NCBI GenBank assembly: GCA_029939615.1
Contig: JAOZSP010000017.1
Coordinates: 1-7,262, forward strand
DNA length: 7,262 nucleotides
Direction of reading: 5' to 3'
Origin: Candidatus Izemoplasma sp.
GTDB lineage: Bacteria > Bacillota_I > Bacilli_A > Izemoplasmatales > Izemoplasmataceae
Below, in pieces: positions 1 through 6,281 of this stretch. Position numbers and translations under genes: made by a program. A model generated the notes under the pieces. It was not told the DNA's origin. It worked only from the letters and a program-made list of their open reading frames with translations, and ran no database searches. The stretch's first letter is position 1, and every line of letters starts with the position of its first letter.

Positions 1-26
1 AAAAAGCGGCGCATCGAGCCGCTTTT
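1..26 (-). terminator. Probable rho-independent terminator of the leftward GT4 operon (at window edge)
   Basis: A perfect 9-bp stem, AAAAGCGGC (2-10) with GCCGCTTTT (18-26), encloses a 7-nt loop (11-17). On the minus strand the GC-rich stem is followed by at least five T residues (bases 5-1), which fits an intrinsic terminator. It is far more GC-rich than its surroundings. It lies inside the still-open reading frame of the YwaF-like gene, so the gene's stop must fall in or just after the T tract, outside the window. Confidence 0.65.
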
Positions 27-745
27 GCTTTGTCTTGATATCTTTTTGCGAAGTAGAATACCATAAAAAATGTCGTAATGAGTATAAACTCAAAAGTAAA
101 TATATGCCATGGATAAGGACCAAATAGTGCTTCTACATCTTCAGGCGCACCCATTGTAAACATATAGTTTGCATTAGGCATAAACCCTGAATTTCTCAAC
201 ATAATATTGATAGGCCACATCGAAAAACCGAGAATATTTGTAAATAAAATAACAATCAATGTTATTTTCTTCGTAACTTTGTATTTATAACATGTCAAGT
301 AATAAATCGGGACAAGAATTATCGCACCATGGGCAACAATAAACTCAAAAAATCGAAAACGATTATACCCAGCATGGTATAAATCAGGAATAGCAAAGGA
401 TACAAGACCTCCAATTATTCCTGTAAATAAGACAAATCTAAAAACTTTCTCATTATTAGTAATCAATAAACCAATTGTTAACATATAACTTATCGCACAT
501 AAATGAAACGGTAAATAAGGATGCCCCCCTACTGTTTCAATTGTAGCTAATATAACAAGGTTCACAGACAACACAGAAGCATAAATATATTTAATTAATT
601 TTTCCTTAGGTGAATTGTAAATCTTATTCTTAAAAATAAAGAATAATACAAGATAAACCGCAAATAATACAAGCATTAATAAATGCATTGAAGTGTACAT
701 ATCAAACTTTACATTTGGATCAAATTCATATGAGAAGAAATTCAA
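1..745 (-). CDS. YwaF/TMEM164-like (TIGR02206-type) integral membrane protein, 3' end off the window
   Basis: I read this from the sequence: the frame starting at TTG 745-743 stays open for 248 codons to the window edge with no stop seen. It is a very hydrophobic protein with about six to seven membrane segments (roughly residues 22-39, 55-70, 78-95, 103-120, 133-150, 161-178, 215-233). Motifs match the YwaF/TIGR02206 family: GGHPYLPFHLC (73-83), FFEFIVAHG (132-140), NYMF (193-196) and GPYPWHIF (209-216). Function in bacteria is unknown; the family is related to mammalian TMEM164, a lipid acyltransferase. The start is inferred. AGGA at 759-756 overlaps the TAG stop of the upstream GT4 gene and sits 10 nt before TTG 745; an in-frame GTG at 754 is too close to it. 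The 12-nt gap suggests translational coupling. The usual family length is near 230-250 residues, so little should be missing, yet the frame crosses a terminator-like hairpin at 2-26. It is a paralogue of the gene at 1918-2631. Confidence 0.85.
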   Translation of the reverse strand, partial: MNFFSYEFDPNVKFDMYTSMHLLMLVLFAVYLVLFFIFKNKIYNSPKEKLIKYIYASVLSVNLVILATIETVGGHPYLPFHLCAISYMLTIGLLITNNEKVFRFVLFTGIIGGLVSFAIPDLYHAGYNRFRFFEFIVAHGAIILVPIYYLTCYKYKVTKKITLIVILFTNILGFSMWPINIMLRNSGFMPNANYMFTMGAPEDVEALFGPYPWHIFTFEFILITTFFMVFYFAKRYQDKAKAARCAAF

Positions 746-753
746 TTTAAACA

Positions 754-760
754 CATCCTA
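754..760 (-). promoter_or_regulatory. Ribosome binding site overlapping the GT4 stop codon
   Basis: On the minus strand the TAG stop of the GT4 gene (760-758) is part of TAGGATG. Its AGGA core (759-756) is the only SD-like sequence before the YwaF-like gene. It favours TTG at 745 as the start over GTG at 754, which would leave almost no spacing. The overlap of stop and SD is typical of translational coupling. Confidence 0.55.
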
Positions 761-1903
761 TTTTAGTAATTTTTTATATATTTTTTCGATGTTTTTTGCG
801 TAATTTGCTGCAGAAAACTTTTGAATTGCTTTACTTGAATTATTCGATATCTGATTAAACAAGATCTTATCATCATTTATTTTTTCAAATAGTTTAACAA
901 AATCTTCATTATCAGTAAATGAATATCCATTATACCCGTTTTCAACTAGCCCTTCAAGATTATCATCGTATTTTACCAATAATGGCAATCCACTTGCTAA
1001 CGCCTCATAGTAAGTTAATCCTTGAGTTTCAGTAACACTAAAATTAACAAATAAATCCCCAAGTTGATAGTACAATCCAACATCGTTTGGTGATACCATT
1101 CCTATGAATTTAACCCTGTTTACAATATTAAGCTTTTTACAAATATTTTTAAAATGCTTAATATCAGGTCCTCCACCAATCAATAATAATTTAACTTTAT
1201 CACTCTTTATCTTACTAAATTGAATTAGTAAATCTTGAATTGATTTTTCACGAGACATTCTCCCTAAAAACAACATAATAAAATCATTAGGATCTATCTC
1301 TAAGTCTTGTTTTAATTTACTAATATCTTCTTTTGTAAACTTATCCTTATTGAAATCTTCTACATAAATTCCAGTTGGAATAATATGTGAACTCTTCTTA
1401 AAGCCATACCGATTAAACGTTCTCTTAACTTTGATAGTAGGAAAAACAACTTCATCAGCACTATTAGCAAAACTTTTACTATATTTTTTAGAAACAAGGC
1501 GAAGTGGTCCAACCAGAGATTTTGAGATAAAATGAACATAGTCTTCATACATTGTGTGGTAAGTATGTACTAAAGGAATATTGTATTTTTTTGCAACTCT
1601 ACGTCCCAATCGACCCATAGTAAACTCTGTGTGACAATGGACTATATCTAAATTTAGCTCTCCCACTTCTTTTACCTTTTTGCTTGTGACCTTTCCAATT
1701 CGATATTCTCTTAAACCTTTCATCGGAATCTTATATCCGCCAAAACGAAGAATATTATTTGTAACTACAGCGTTCTCATGTTTATTTGTAATTACAAAAA
1801 CCTCATGTCCTGCTTTTGTTAACTCTTTCGACAAAATATCAAGGGAAATAGATACCCCACTAATAATAGGGGCATATGCATCAGTAAATAATCCTATTCT
1901 CAT
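758..1903 (-). CDS. GT4 glycosyltransferase, probable 1,2-diacylglycerol 3-glucosyltransferase
   Basis: This 381-residue GT-B enzyme probably transfers glucose from UDP-glucose to diacylglycerol at the inner membrane face, giving monoglucosyl-diacylglycerol, a membrane glycolipid and possible lipoteichoic acid anchor. The N-terminal domain has MRIGLFTDAY (1-10), the glycine loop GVSIS (16-20), HTEF (91-94) and HTYH (113-116), all typical of the alMGS/LafA-like diacylglycerol glucosyltransferases. PTGI (176-179) precedes the nucleotide-sugar domain, with GRMSREK (214-220), GGGP (243-246) and an E-x7-E motif, E292 and E300, inside TETQGLTYYEALASG. Length fits the family. The start is ATG 1903, not the in-frame GTG at 1912, because that GTG lies inside the SD AGGTGA (1914-1909). 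It is the middle gene of a three-gene operon, 14 nt after the TMEM164-like gene and 12 nt before the YwaF-like gene. Acceptor specificity is inferred from similarity; another lipid or polyprenyl acceptor is possible. Confidence 0.85.
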   Translation of the reverse strand: MRIGLFTDAYAPIISGVSISLDILSKELTKAGHEVFVITNKHENAVVTNNILRFGGYKIPMKGLREYRIGKVTSKKVKEVGELNLDIVHCHTEFTMGRLGRRVAKKYNIPLVHTYHTMYEDYVHFISKSLVGPLRLVSKKYSKSFANSADEVVFPTIKVKRTFNRYGFKKSSHIIPTGIYVEDFNKDKFTKEDISKLKQDLEIDPNDFIMLFLGRMSREKSIQDLLIQFSKIKSDKVKLLLIGGGPDIKHFKNICKKLNIVNRVKFIGMVSPNDVGLYYQLGDLFVNFSVTETQGLTYYEALASGLPLLVKYDDNLEGLVENGYNGYSFTDNEDFVKLFEKINDDKILFNQISNNSSKAIQKFSAANYAKNIEKIYKKLLK

Positions 1904-1908
1904 TATAA

Positions 1909-1914
1909 TCACCT
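1909..1914 (-). promoter_or_regulatory. Ribosome binding site that decides the GT4 start
   Basis: AGGTGA lies 5 nt upstream of ATG 1903. The in-frame GTG at 1912-1910 is part of this SD and so is not a credible start. The correction removes three residues (MII) from the longest reading frame. Confidence 0.7.
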
Positions 1915-1917
1915 ATT

Positions 1918-2631
1918 TTATATAAATATTTTATTTTTAAATGTAAAGAAATATAAACTAAAAAATCCAAGAGCTACTACAGAATGAATAGTCGCAAATA
2001 TTACACTTGGTAAATCTTTAAAAGGAACTCCTATAATTTGTGTAGGCAAATTAGGAAATATATCACCAACAATACTTCTATCTTTTAAATAAAAGTAATC
2101 TGTATTCATTATATTATTTAAAGGAATAAAAACCAATAACATTACAAACATCACTCCTGTAATTCTAAATAAATCAGCTTTAACAGGTTTATATCCTTGA
2201 TATACGACCAAGAAAAAAGGAGATAATCCCAAAAGGAAATGATCAATATAAAAGGTTTCTGTTAAATTAACAATATTATCTATTGGTCCATTTGGATAAA
2301 TAACTCCAGCTATTCCTGTAGCACCCCAATAAAACAAGAAAGATTCAACTCTCTTATCTTTTGTAATAACGTAATACAATAGTACTACAACGCTTAATCG
2401 ACAAACATAAAAAGGTAAATGCATCTCTAATATGAATCCATCACGAATAACTACAATAACATATCTTACCAATTGTGTCCAACTAAGCAAAACAGCAGCA
2501 ATAATCAAAATTTTACTTTTATGTTTAATAATAAAATCACGATATGTAAATAATGAATATGTCGCTAAAGCCCAAAGTAAAACTATTACCATATAGATTA
2601 TATATGGATTTATAAAATCAAAATAAAGCAT
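1918..2631 (-). CDS. TMEM164/YwaF-like integral membrane protein (first gene of leftward operon)
   Basis: This is a 237-residue protein with about seven hydrophobic segments (roughly 11-30, 40-62, 73-90, 97-113, 131-146, 154-174, 207-231). I assign it to the TMEM164/YwaF family from MHLPFYVCR (70-78), FYIDHFLLG (127-135) and LNNIMNTDYFYL (171-182). These correspond to LPFHLC, FFEFIVAHG and the N-x-NYMF region of the paralogue at 1-745. The shared LPFxxC cysteine (C77 here, C83 there) and a later membrane histidine (H131 here, H139 there) are kept. The paralogue's H81 is Y75 here, so the two copies have diverged. The bacterial function is unknown; mammalian TMEM164 is a lipid acyltransferase, which would fit the adjacent glycolipid glycosyltransferase, but this is inference. 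ATG 2631 is preceded by AGAGG (2643-2639) at good spacing, and an extended -10 promoter lies just upstream. It ends in TAA 14 nt before the GT4 start. Confidence 0.75.
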   Translation of the reverse strand: MLYFDFINPYIIYMVIVLLWALATYSLFTYRDFIIKHKSKILIIAAVLLSWTQLVRYVIVVIRDGFILEMHLPFYVCRLSVVVLLYYVITKDKRVESFLFYWGATGIAGVIYPNGPIDNIVNLTETFYIDHFLLGLSPFFLVVYQGYKPVKADLFRITGVMFVMLLVFIPLNNIMNTDYFYLKDRSIVGDIFPNLPTQIIGVPFKDLPSVIFATIHSVVALGFFSLYFFTFKNKIFI

Positions 2632-2660
2632 GTAATCACCTCTAGGTAAGTTGCTTAAAT

Positions 2661-2689
2661 ATTATATCATAATAATTTAATTATTAACA
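2661..2689 (-). promoter_or_regulatory. Sigma-A-like promoter for the TMEM164-GT4-YwaF operon
   Basis: On the minus strand a perfect extended -10, TGATATAAT, occupies 2669-2661. The -35 position 17 nt further up (2689-2684, TGTTAA) is weak, which the extended -10 may offset. Transcription would start near 2654, giving a leader of about 20 nt that holds the SD AGAGG before ATG 2631. Confidence 0.6.
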
Positions 2690-2710
2690 TTTATAATTAT
2701 TTGATATAAT
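2684..2710 (+). promoter_or_regulatory. Sigma-A-like promoter for the DUF362 gene
   Basis: TGATATAAT at 2702-2710 is a perfect extended -10. TTAACA at 2684-2689 is a possible -35 but with a short 15-nt spacer; TTATTA (2681-2686) with an 18-nt spacer is an alternative. Transcription would start near 2717, leaving a leader of about 13 nt with the SD AGGCGGTGA before ATG 2730. Confidence 0.6.
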
Positions 2711-2729
2711 ACCTATAGGCGGTGAAAAT

Positions 2730-3875
2730 ATGAGCAAAGTAGTTGTACTAAGATGTGGTGAATATGATTTAAAAAAAGTTTATGAAAAAATAAAATGGGG
2801 AATTGACGAATTAGGTGGAATTGAAAGTATAATTCCTAAAAATAAGAAAATCCTAATCAACCCTAATATGTTGATTTCTACTGATAGTAAAAATGCAGTT
2901 ACTACTCATCCAGTTGTTTTTGAAGCGGTTGTAAAACTACTTGTAGAAAACAACTATCAAATGACTTATGGTGACTCTCCAGGATTTGGTAATCCTGAAA
3001 AAGTAGCCAAAAAAACCGGAATAAAAGATGTTGGAGACAGATATAATCTTAAACTAGCTGATTTTGTCAACGGTAAGACTATTAGTTACCCTGAAGGAAT
3101 GCTATGCAAGCAATTTGAAATCGCAAATGCTGTTCTTGAAACAGACACTATAATTAATATTGCAAAAATGAAATCCCATGCATTACAAAGAATCACAGGA
3201 GCAATAAAAAATCCTTTCGGCTGTGTTGTAGGCTTTAATAAAGGATTGATGCATAGTAGATTCTCTAATGCTTATAACTTCGCAGAAATGCTAATTGATT
3301 TAGATAACTATCTTAAAGTTGATTTACATATCCTTGATGGAATTATCGCAATGGAAGGTAATGGTCCAAGAAACGGGGATCCAACACCAATGAATGTCAT
3401 AATGATTTCAAAAGACCCAGTTGCAATAGATACTATATTTTGTCGCATGATTGATCTAAATCCATTCATTATACCTACTATAACTTATGGACAAAAATAC
3501 GGATTAGGTAGTCATGACAATATCGAGATAATTGGAGAACCTGTAGAATCATTTATTAATAAAGAATTTAACATTGATAGAGACACTATTAAAAAAACTG
3601 AAAATTCAAGTTTAAGTTTCTTAAGAAAATACGTGTTAAGAAGACCCTATATTCAAGAAGATATCTGTAAAAAATGTGGTATTTGTATTGAAGTATGTCC
3701 AATAGATGATAAAGCCCTTAGTTGGAAAAATGGTGATAAATCACAAGCACCTATATATGATTATGATAAATGTATTAGATGCTATTGCTGTCAAGAAATG
3801 TGTCCATATCATGTAATTAAACCTAAAACACCAGTTATTGGGAAAATATTATATGGTGTCCGATTACTTAAGTAA
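2730..3875 (+). CDS. DUF362 family protein with two C-terminal [4Fe-4S] ferredoxin motifs
   Basis: This 381-residue soluble protein has a DUF362 domain over about residues 1-275, with family-type stretches at GDSPGFGNP (81-89), AKMKSH (145-150), GAIKNPFGC (157-165) and DGIIAMEGNGP (203-213). A ferredoxin domain follows with two full CxxCxxCxxxCP motifs: C313/C316/C319/C323 and C348/C351/C354/C358. Each should hold a [4Fe-4S] cluster, so an electron-transfer or redox role is likely, but the substrate and reaction of this family are not known to me. ATG 2730 is set by the SD AGGCGGTGA (2717-2725) and follows its own extended -10 promoter. It is the only rightward gene here, divergent from the glycolipid operon and ending in TAA two bases before a bidirectional terminator, so it is probably monocistronic. 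Its intact clusters imply an anaerobic or low-oxygen cytoplasm, or a host with iron-sulfur assembly genes elsewhere. Confidence 0.88.
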   Translation: MSKVVVLRCGEYDLKKVYEKIKWGIDELGGIESIIPKNKKILINPNMLISTDSKNAVTTHPVVFEAVVKLLVENNYQMTYGDSPGFGNPEKVAKKTGIKDVGDRYNLKLADFVNGKTISYPEGMLCKQFEIANAVLETDTIINIAKMKSHALQRITGAIKNPFGCVVGFNKGLMHSRFSNAYNFAEMLIDLDNYLKVDLHILDGIIAMEGNGPRNGDPTPMNVIMISKDPVAIDTIFCRMIDLNPFIIPTITYGQKYGLGSHDNIEIIGEPVESFINKEFNIDRDTIKKTENSSLSFLRKYVLRRPYIQEDICKKCGICIEVCPIDDKALSWKNGDKSQAPIYDYDKCIRCYCCQEMCPYHVIKPKTPVIGKILYGVRLLK

Positions 3876-3905
3876 AAAAAATCACTTCTGAGAAGTGATT
3901 TTTTT
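3875..3905. terminator. Bidirectional rho-independent terminator
   Basis: A perfect 14-bp stem, 3875-3888 paired with 3892-3905, closes a 3-nt loop (TGA). The core is TCACTTC/GAAGTGA, with a run of A on the left and T on the right, so both strands end in a U tract. It sits between the TAA of the rightward DUF362 gene and the TAA (3914-3912) of the leftward DegV gene and can end both transcripts. Confidence 0.9.
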
Positions 3906-3911
3906 ATATCT

Positions 3912-4760
3912 TTACTCAGAAAACCAGCTAATACCATATCCTTTTTTACCAACATGGATACTAAATACAGGTCCAAGACCTTCGCGATAAGTAAGTTTGC
4001 TTCCTGGGAAGTTCTCAAGCAACGATTCTTTTACAAGTGTTGCTGATTGTGGTGAGTTTTGACTCATAACATAAAATGTAGTCTTTTTTCTACCCTCAAG
4101 TGATTTCTTAACGCTATCAACATAGTACTTATGAATTTTTTTATATGTTCTTTCACTTTTTATTAATTGTAATTTTCCATCAACTAGTACAACTATTGGT
4201 TTAAGTCTTAGAACAGTTCCTATTGCCGCTTTTGTTACACTTAATCTTCCGCCTTTTACAAGAGAAAACAAGTTTTCAACAGAGAACATTTGTCCTGAAG
4301 TTCCAATAATTCTTGTGATTCTTCCAATTATTTCTTCTGCTGTTTTTTCATTATTTATCATATCTATAAGCTCTAATCCAATCATCGCTGTTGCATAGGC
4401 AGCTAACATAGTATCAAAAATATGAACTTTCTCTGGTTCATCTAACATGTTTTTAGCTAAAGTAGCACTTTGGAATGTTCCTGAAATGTTTTTAGATAAT
4501 AGAACACAAAATATTTTTTCATATCCTTTTTCAATTAATTTCTTGTATTCCTCTAAAAAGTCACCTGGAGCTGGTTGGCTTGTAGTCCAACTTGTACCTT
4601 TATCCTGCATGTCCCATATGAATTGATTATCAACATCTAGTTCACGATAAGATTTAACTCCATCTACTACATTTAATGAAATAACTGAAACGTCGTTATC
4701 ATCAAGTACTTCCTTCGACAAATAAACTGTACTATCAAATATAATTGCATATTTTTTCAT
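3912..4760 (-). CDS. DegV family fatty-acid-binding protein (FakB-like), copy 1
   Basis: This is a 282-residue cytoplasmic protein of the DegV family. Characterised members (FakB) bind a fatty acid and present it to the FakA kinase for acyl-phosphate formation, feeding phospholipid synthesis. Family motifs are all present: DST (9-11), TTSQPAPG (59-66), SGTFQSA (93-99), VKGGRLS (168-174), RLKP (185-188), SERT (202-205) and GPVFSIH (263-269), whose H269 fits the family's conserved carboxylate-binding histidine. The end is unusual: after H269 comes GKKGYGISW instead of the common GPG-type tail. The start is ATG 4760, set by GAGGTGA (4772-4766) five nt upstream; an in-frame ATG at 4805 would overlap the preceding gene and has no SD. 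It is the third gene of a leftward operon, 19 nt after its paralogue (4780-5625), and ends at the bidirectional terminator. No FakA gene is in the window, so the FakB role is inferred. Confidence 0.9.
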   Translation of the reverse strand: MKKYAIIFDSTVYLSKEVLDDNDVSVISLNVVDGVKSYRELDVDNQFIWDMQDKGTSWTTSQPAPGDFLEEYKKLIEKGYEKIFCVLLSKNISGTFQSATLAKNMLDEPEKVHIFDTMLAAYATAMIGLELIDMINNEKTAEEIIGRITRIIGTSGQMFSVENLFSLVKGGRLSVTKAAIGTVLRLKPIVVLVDGKLQLIKSERTYKKIHKYYVDSVKKSLEGRKKTTFYVMSQNSPQSATLVKESLLENFPGSKLTYREGLGPVFSIHVGKKGYGISWFSE

Positions 4761-4765
4761 AATTT

Positions 4766-4772
4766 TCACCTC
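4766..4772 (-). promoter_or_regulatory. Ribosome binding site that decides the DegV copy 1 start
   Basis: GAGGTGA, a near-perfect SD, sits 5 nt before ATG 4760. It rules out the longer in-frame ATG at 4805, which would add 15 residues and overlap the end of the upstream DegV gene by 26 nt. Confidence 0.85.
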
Positions 4773-4779
4773 TTCTATT

Positions 4780-5625
4780 TTATTCGAAACACCAAGAAAC
4801 ACCATATCCTATTTTACCTAAATGTAGACTGAAAACTGGTCCAATGTACTCGGAAAATGTAATATGACAATTCTTAAATGTTTTTCTTATTTCTGTTTCT
4901 AATGCTTTTGCTTGTTCTAATGCATTTTGACTCAAAACTCGAAAATAAATAGTTTTACCATTACCAGTAGTTTCCCTAATTTGATCCAAAATAGTAGAAA
5001 TTACTTTTTTATGAGTTCTTTCAGATTTAAATAAATCTAACTTTCCTTTAGCCATTTGAATTAATGGTTTTAGTCTTAATACAGTCCCAATCAATGCTTT
5101 CGTTTTTGATAAACGTCCTGATCTTGAAAGATGTTCTAAAGACCCCAAAGTAAAAATTAAATTTGCTGAATCATTTAGTTTAGTAATTCTTTTAATTATT
5201 TCCGCTTCATTACTATTATTCTCAATCATTTTTATAAGTTCTAAGATTAACATCTCATTACCAAACGCAGCCATTATAGACTTAAATACATGAACTCTAT
5301 TTGGTTCGTCTAACATATTTCTGGCTAATATTGCACTTTGATATGTTCCACTTATTGGTTCGGACAATGTAATAACAAATATTTTCTCGGTTTCTTCTTT
5401 TATTAAACCTTGATAGATTTCTAAGAATTCACCTGGTGATGGTTGGCTTGTAGTTAAAATATGTCCATCATCCAATTTATCAAAAATAAAGTTATTTTCA
5501 AGTTCTAGTTCTTTATGTGATTCATCTTTATCAATAATGTTTAAACTTGCTCTTTTTATTCCAAATGTCTTAAATTGCTCTTCTGTGAAATACACACAAC
5601 TGTCTACCACTATTCTAAATTTCAT
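4780..5625 (-). CDS. DegV family fatty-acid-binding protein (FakB-like), copy 2
   Basis: This 281-residue protein is a clear paralogue of the next gene, roughly half identical by eye and collinear from end to end. Motifs: DSC (8-10, where copy 1 has DST), TTSQPSPG (58-65), SGTYQSA (92-98), RSGRLS (168-173), RLKP (184-187), SERT (201-204) and GPVFSLH (262-268), with H268 as the likely carboxylate contact. It shares the odd tail GKIGYGVSW after that histidine, so the duplication came after the tail arose. By family knowledge it should bind a fatty acid; two copies may prefer different chains, as FakB1 and FakB2 do in Staphylococcus. ATG 5625 has AGGAGAG (5639-5633) upstream. It lies 15 nt after the hemolysin III gene and 19 nt before copy 1, so all three are probably co-transcribed. 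Confidence 0.9.
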   Translation of the reverse strand: MKFRIVVDSCVYFTEEQFKTFGIKRASLNIIDKDESHKELELENNFIFDKLDDGHILTTSQPSPGEFLEIYQGLIKEETEKIFVITLSEPISGTYQSAILARNMLDEPNRVHVFKSIMAAFGNEMLILELIKMIENNSNEAEIIKRITKLNDSANLIFTLGSLEHLSRSGRLSKTKALIGTVLRLKPLIQMAKGKLDLFKSERTHKKVISTILDQIRETTGNGKTIYFRVLSQNALEQAKALETEIRKTFKNCHITFSEYIGPVFSLHLGKIGYGVSWCFE

Positions 5626-5640
5626 GTTACTTCTCTCCTA

Positions 5641-6261
5641 TTAACCTAATATTTCCCATATACAAATAAAATGAAGCACGCTTCCTCCTAAGACAAATAA
5701 ATGCCAAACAAAATGTTGATACTTAAATTTTGATATATAAAATGCAACACCAACAGTATAACTTAATCCTCCAAGAAATAAGAATAAAAGGAAATCATCT
5801 GCAACAGCAATTACATCCTTATAAACAAATATAACGCTCCATCCCATTAATAGGTATAATACAAGATGAAATTTGTGATATTTTCTTATCCATATAGACT
5901 TAAACACAATTCCTATAATCGTAATCAACCATAACACAACAAGTAAAATATACCCCTTCAAATTATCAACTACTAATACTAAAAACGGAGTATACGTCCC
6001 AGTAATCAATAAAAAGATACTTGAGTGATCAAAACGTTGAAATACAGTATATACTCTTTTCATCTTTTCAGGAAAAGAATGAAACAAAGTACTTGATAAA
6101 TACAAAATTATCATCGAAGACGCAAAGGCAATACTTGAAAGAATCTCAGCTAGTCCCTCCGCTCTTACCAGCAATAGTACCAATACTGTAATAGCAAATA
6201 TAACCCCTACTCCATGTGAAATAGCATTTGCGATTAACTCTCCTAATGATGTTTTTCTCAT
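5641..6261 (-). CDS. Hemolysin III / PAQR family seven-helix membrane protein
   Basis: This is a 206-residue inner-membrane protein with seven hydrophobic helices (about 12-32, 41-60, 82-99, 103-121, 133-149, 157-175, 188-203). Hemolysin III signatures are complete: SSTLFHS (56-62) with H61, RFDHS (76-80) with D78, the ITGTYTP turn (86-92), and HFVWHLFVLGGSVLHF (183-198) with H183, H187 and H197. The His/Asp set forms the metal site of the PAQR/CREST group, which includes lipid hydrolases such as adiponectin receptors and alkaline ceramidases. Bacterial members are usually annotated as hemolysins, but a housekeeping membrane-lipid role is more likely than toxicity. ATG 6261 has AAAGGG (6276-6271) upstream at a slightly long 9 nt. 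As first gene of an operon with two fatty-acid-binding DegV proteins, it could supply them with released fatty acid; this is inference. Length is normal for the family. Confidence 0.92.
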   Translation of the reverse strand: MRKTSLGELIANAISHGVGVIFAITVLVLLLVRAEGLAEILSSIAFASSMIILYLSSTLFHSFPEKMKRVYTVFQRFDHSSIFLLITGTYTPFLVLVVDNLKGYILLVVLWLITIIGIVFKSIWIRKYHKFHLVLYLLMGWSVIFVYKDVIAVADDFLLFLFLGGLSYTVGVAFYISKFKYQHFVWHLFVLGGSVLHFICIWEILG

Positions 6262-6281
6262 GATGTCACGCCCTTTCGAAA

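Larger units (their letters stand above)
2661..2710. repeat. 9-bp inverted repeat formed by the two divergent -10 boxes
   Basis: ATTATATCA (2661-2669) and TGATATAAT (2702-2710) are exact reverse complements about 41 bp apart centre to centre. Between them TAATAAT (2670-2676) and ATTATTA (2680-2686) form a second, 7-bp inverted repeat with a 3-nt gap. The outer repeat is explained by the two promoters. The inner one could be an operator but may be chance in such AT-rich DNA. Confidence 0.5.

Noticed and set aside
1360..1548. A 62-codon minus-strand open frame inside the GT4 gene
   Set aside because: It is out of frame with and wholly inside a clearly conserved glycosyltransferase, has no SD, and its product is low-complexity and hydrophobic.
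1680..1925. An 81-codon plus-strand open frame opposite the GT4 N-terminus
   Set aside because: It is antisense to the conserved MRIGLFTDAY and following region, has no SD or promoter, and is a shadow of the real gene.
3875..3905. The hairpin between DUF362 and DegV as a riboswitch or small RNA
   Set aside because: A short perfect stem with a 3-nt loop and A/T tracts on both sides, between convergent stops, is fully explained as a bidirectional terminator.
3809..4018. A 69-codon minus-strand open frame across the DUF362 end, the terminator and the DegV copy 1 end
   Set aside because: It would read through a strong bidirectional terminator and overlap two well-supported genes; it has no SD.
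4761..4805. A 15-residue N-terminal extension of DegV copy 1 from ATG 4805
   Set aside because: ATG 4760 has a near-perfect SD five nt upstream, and family members start at the equivalent of MKKYAIIFDS.
5641..6261. Hemolysin III as a virulence toxin
   Set aside because: The name is historical; family members are widespread in harmless bacteria and belong to the PAQR/CREST membrane proteins, and nothing nearby suggests a toxin locus.
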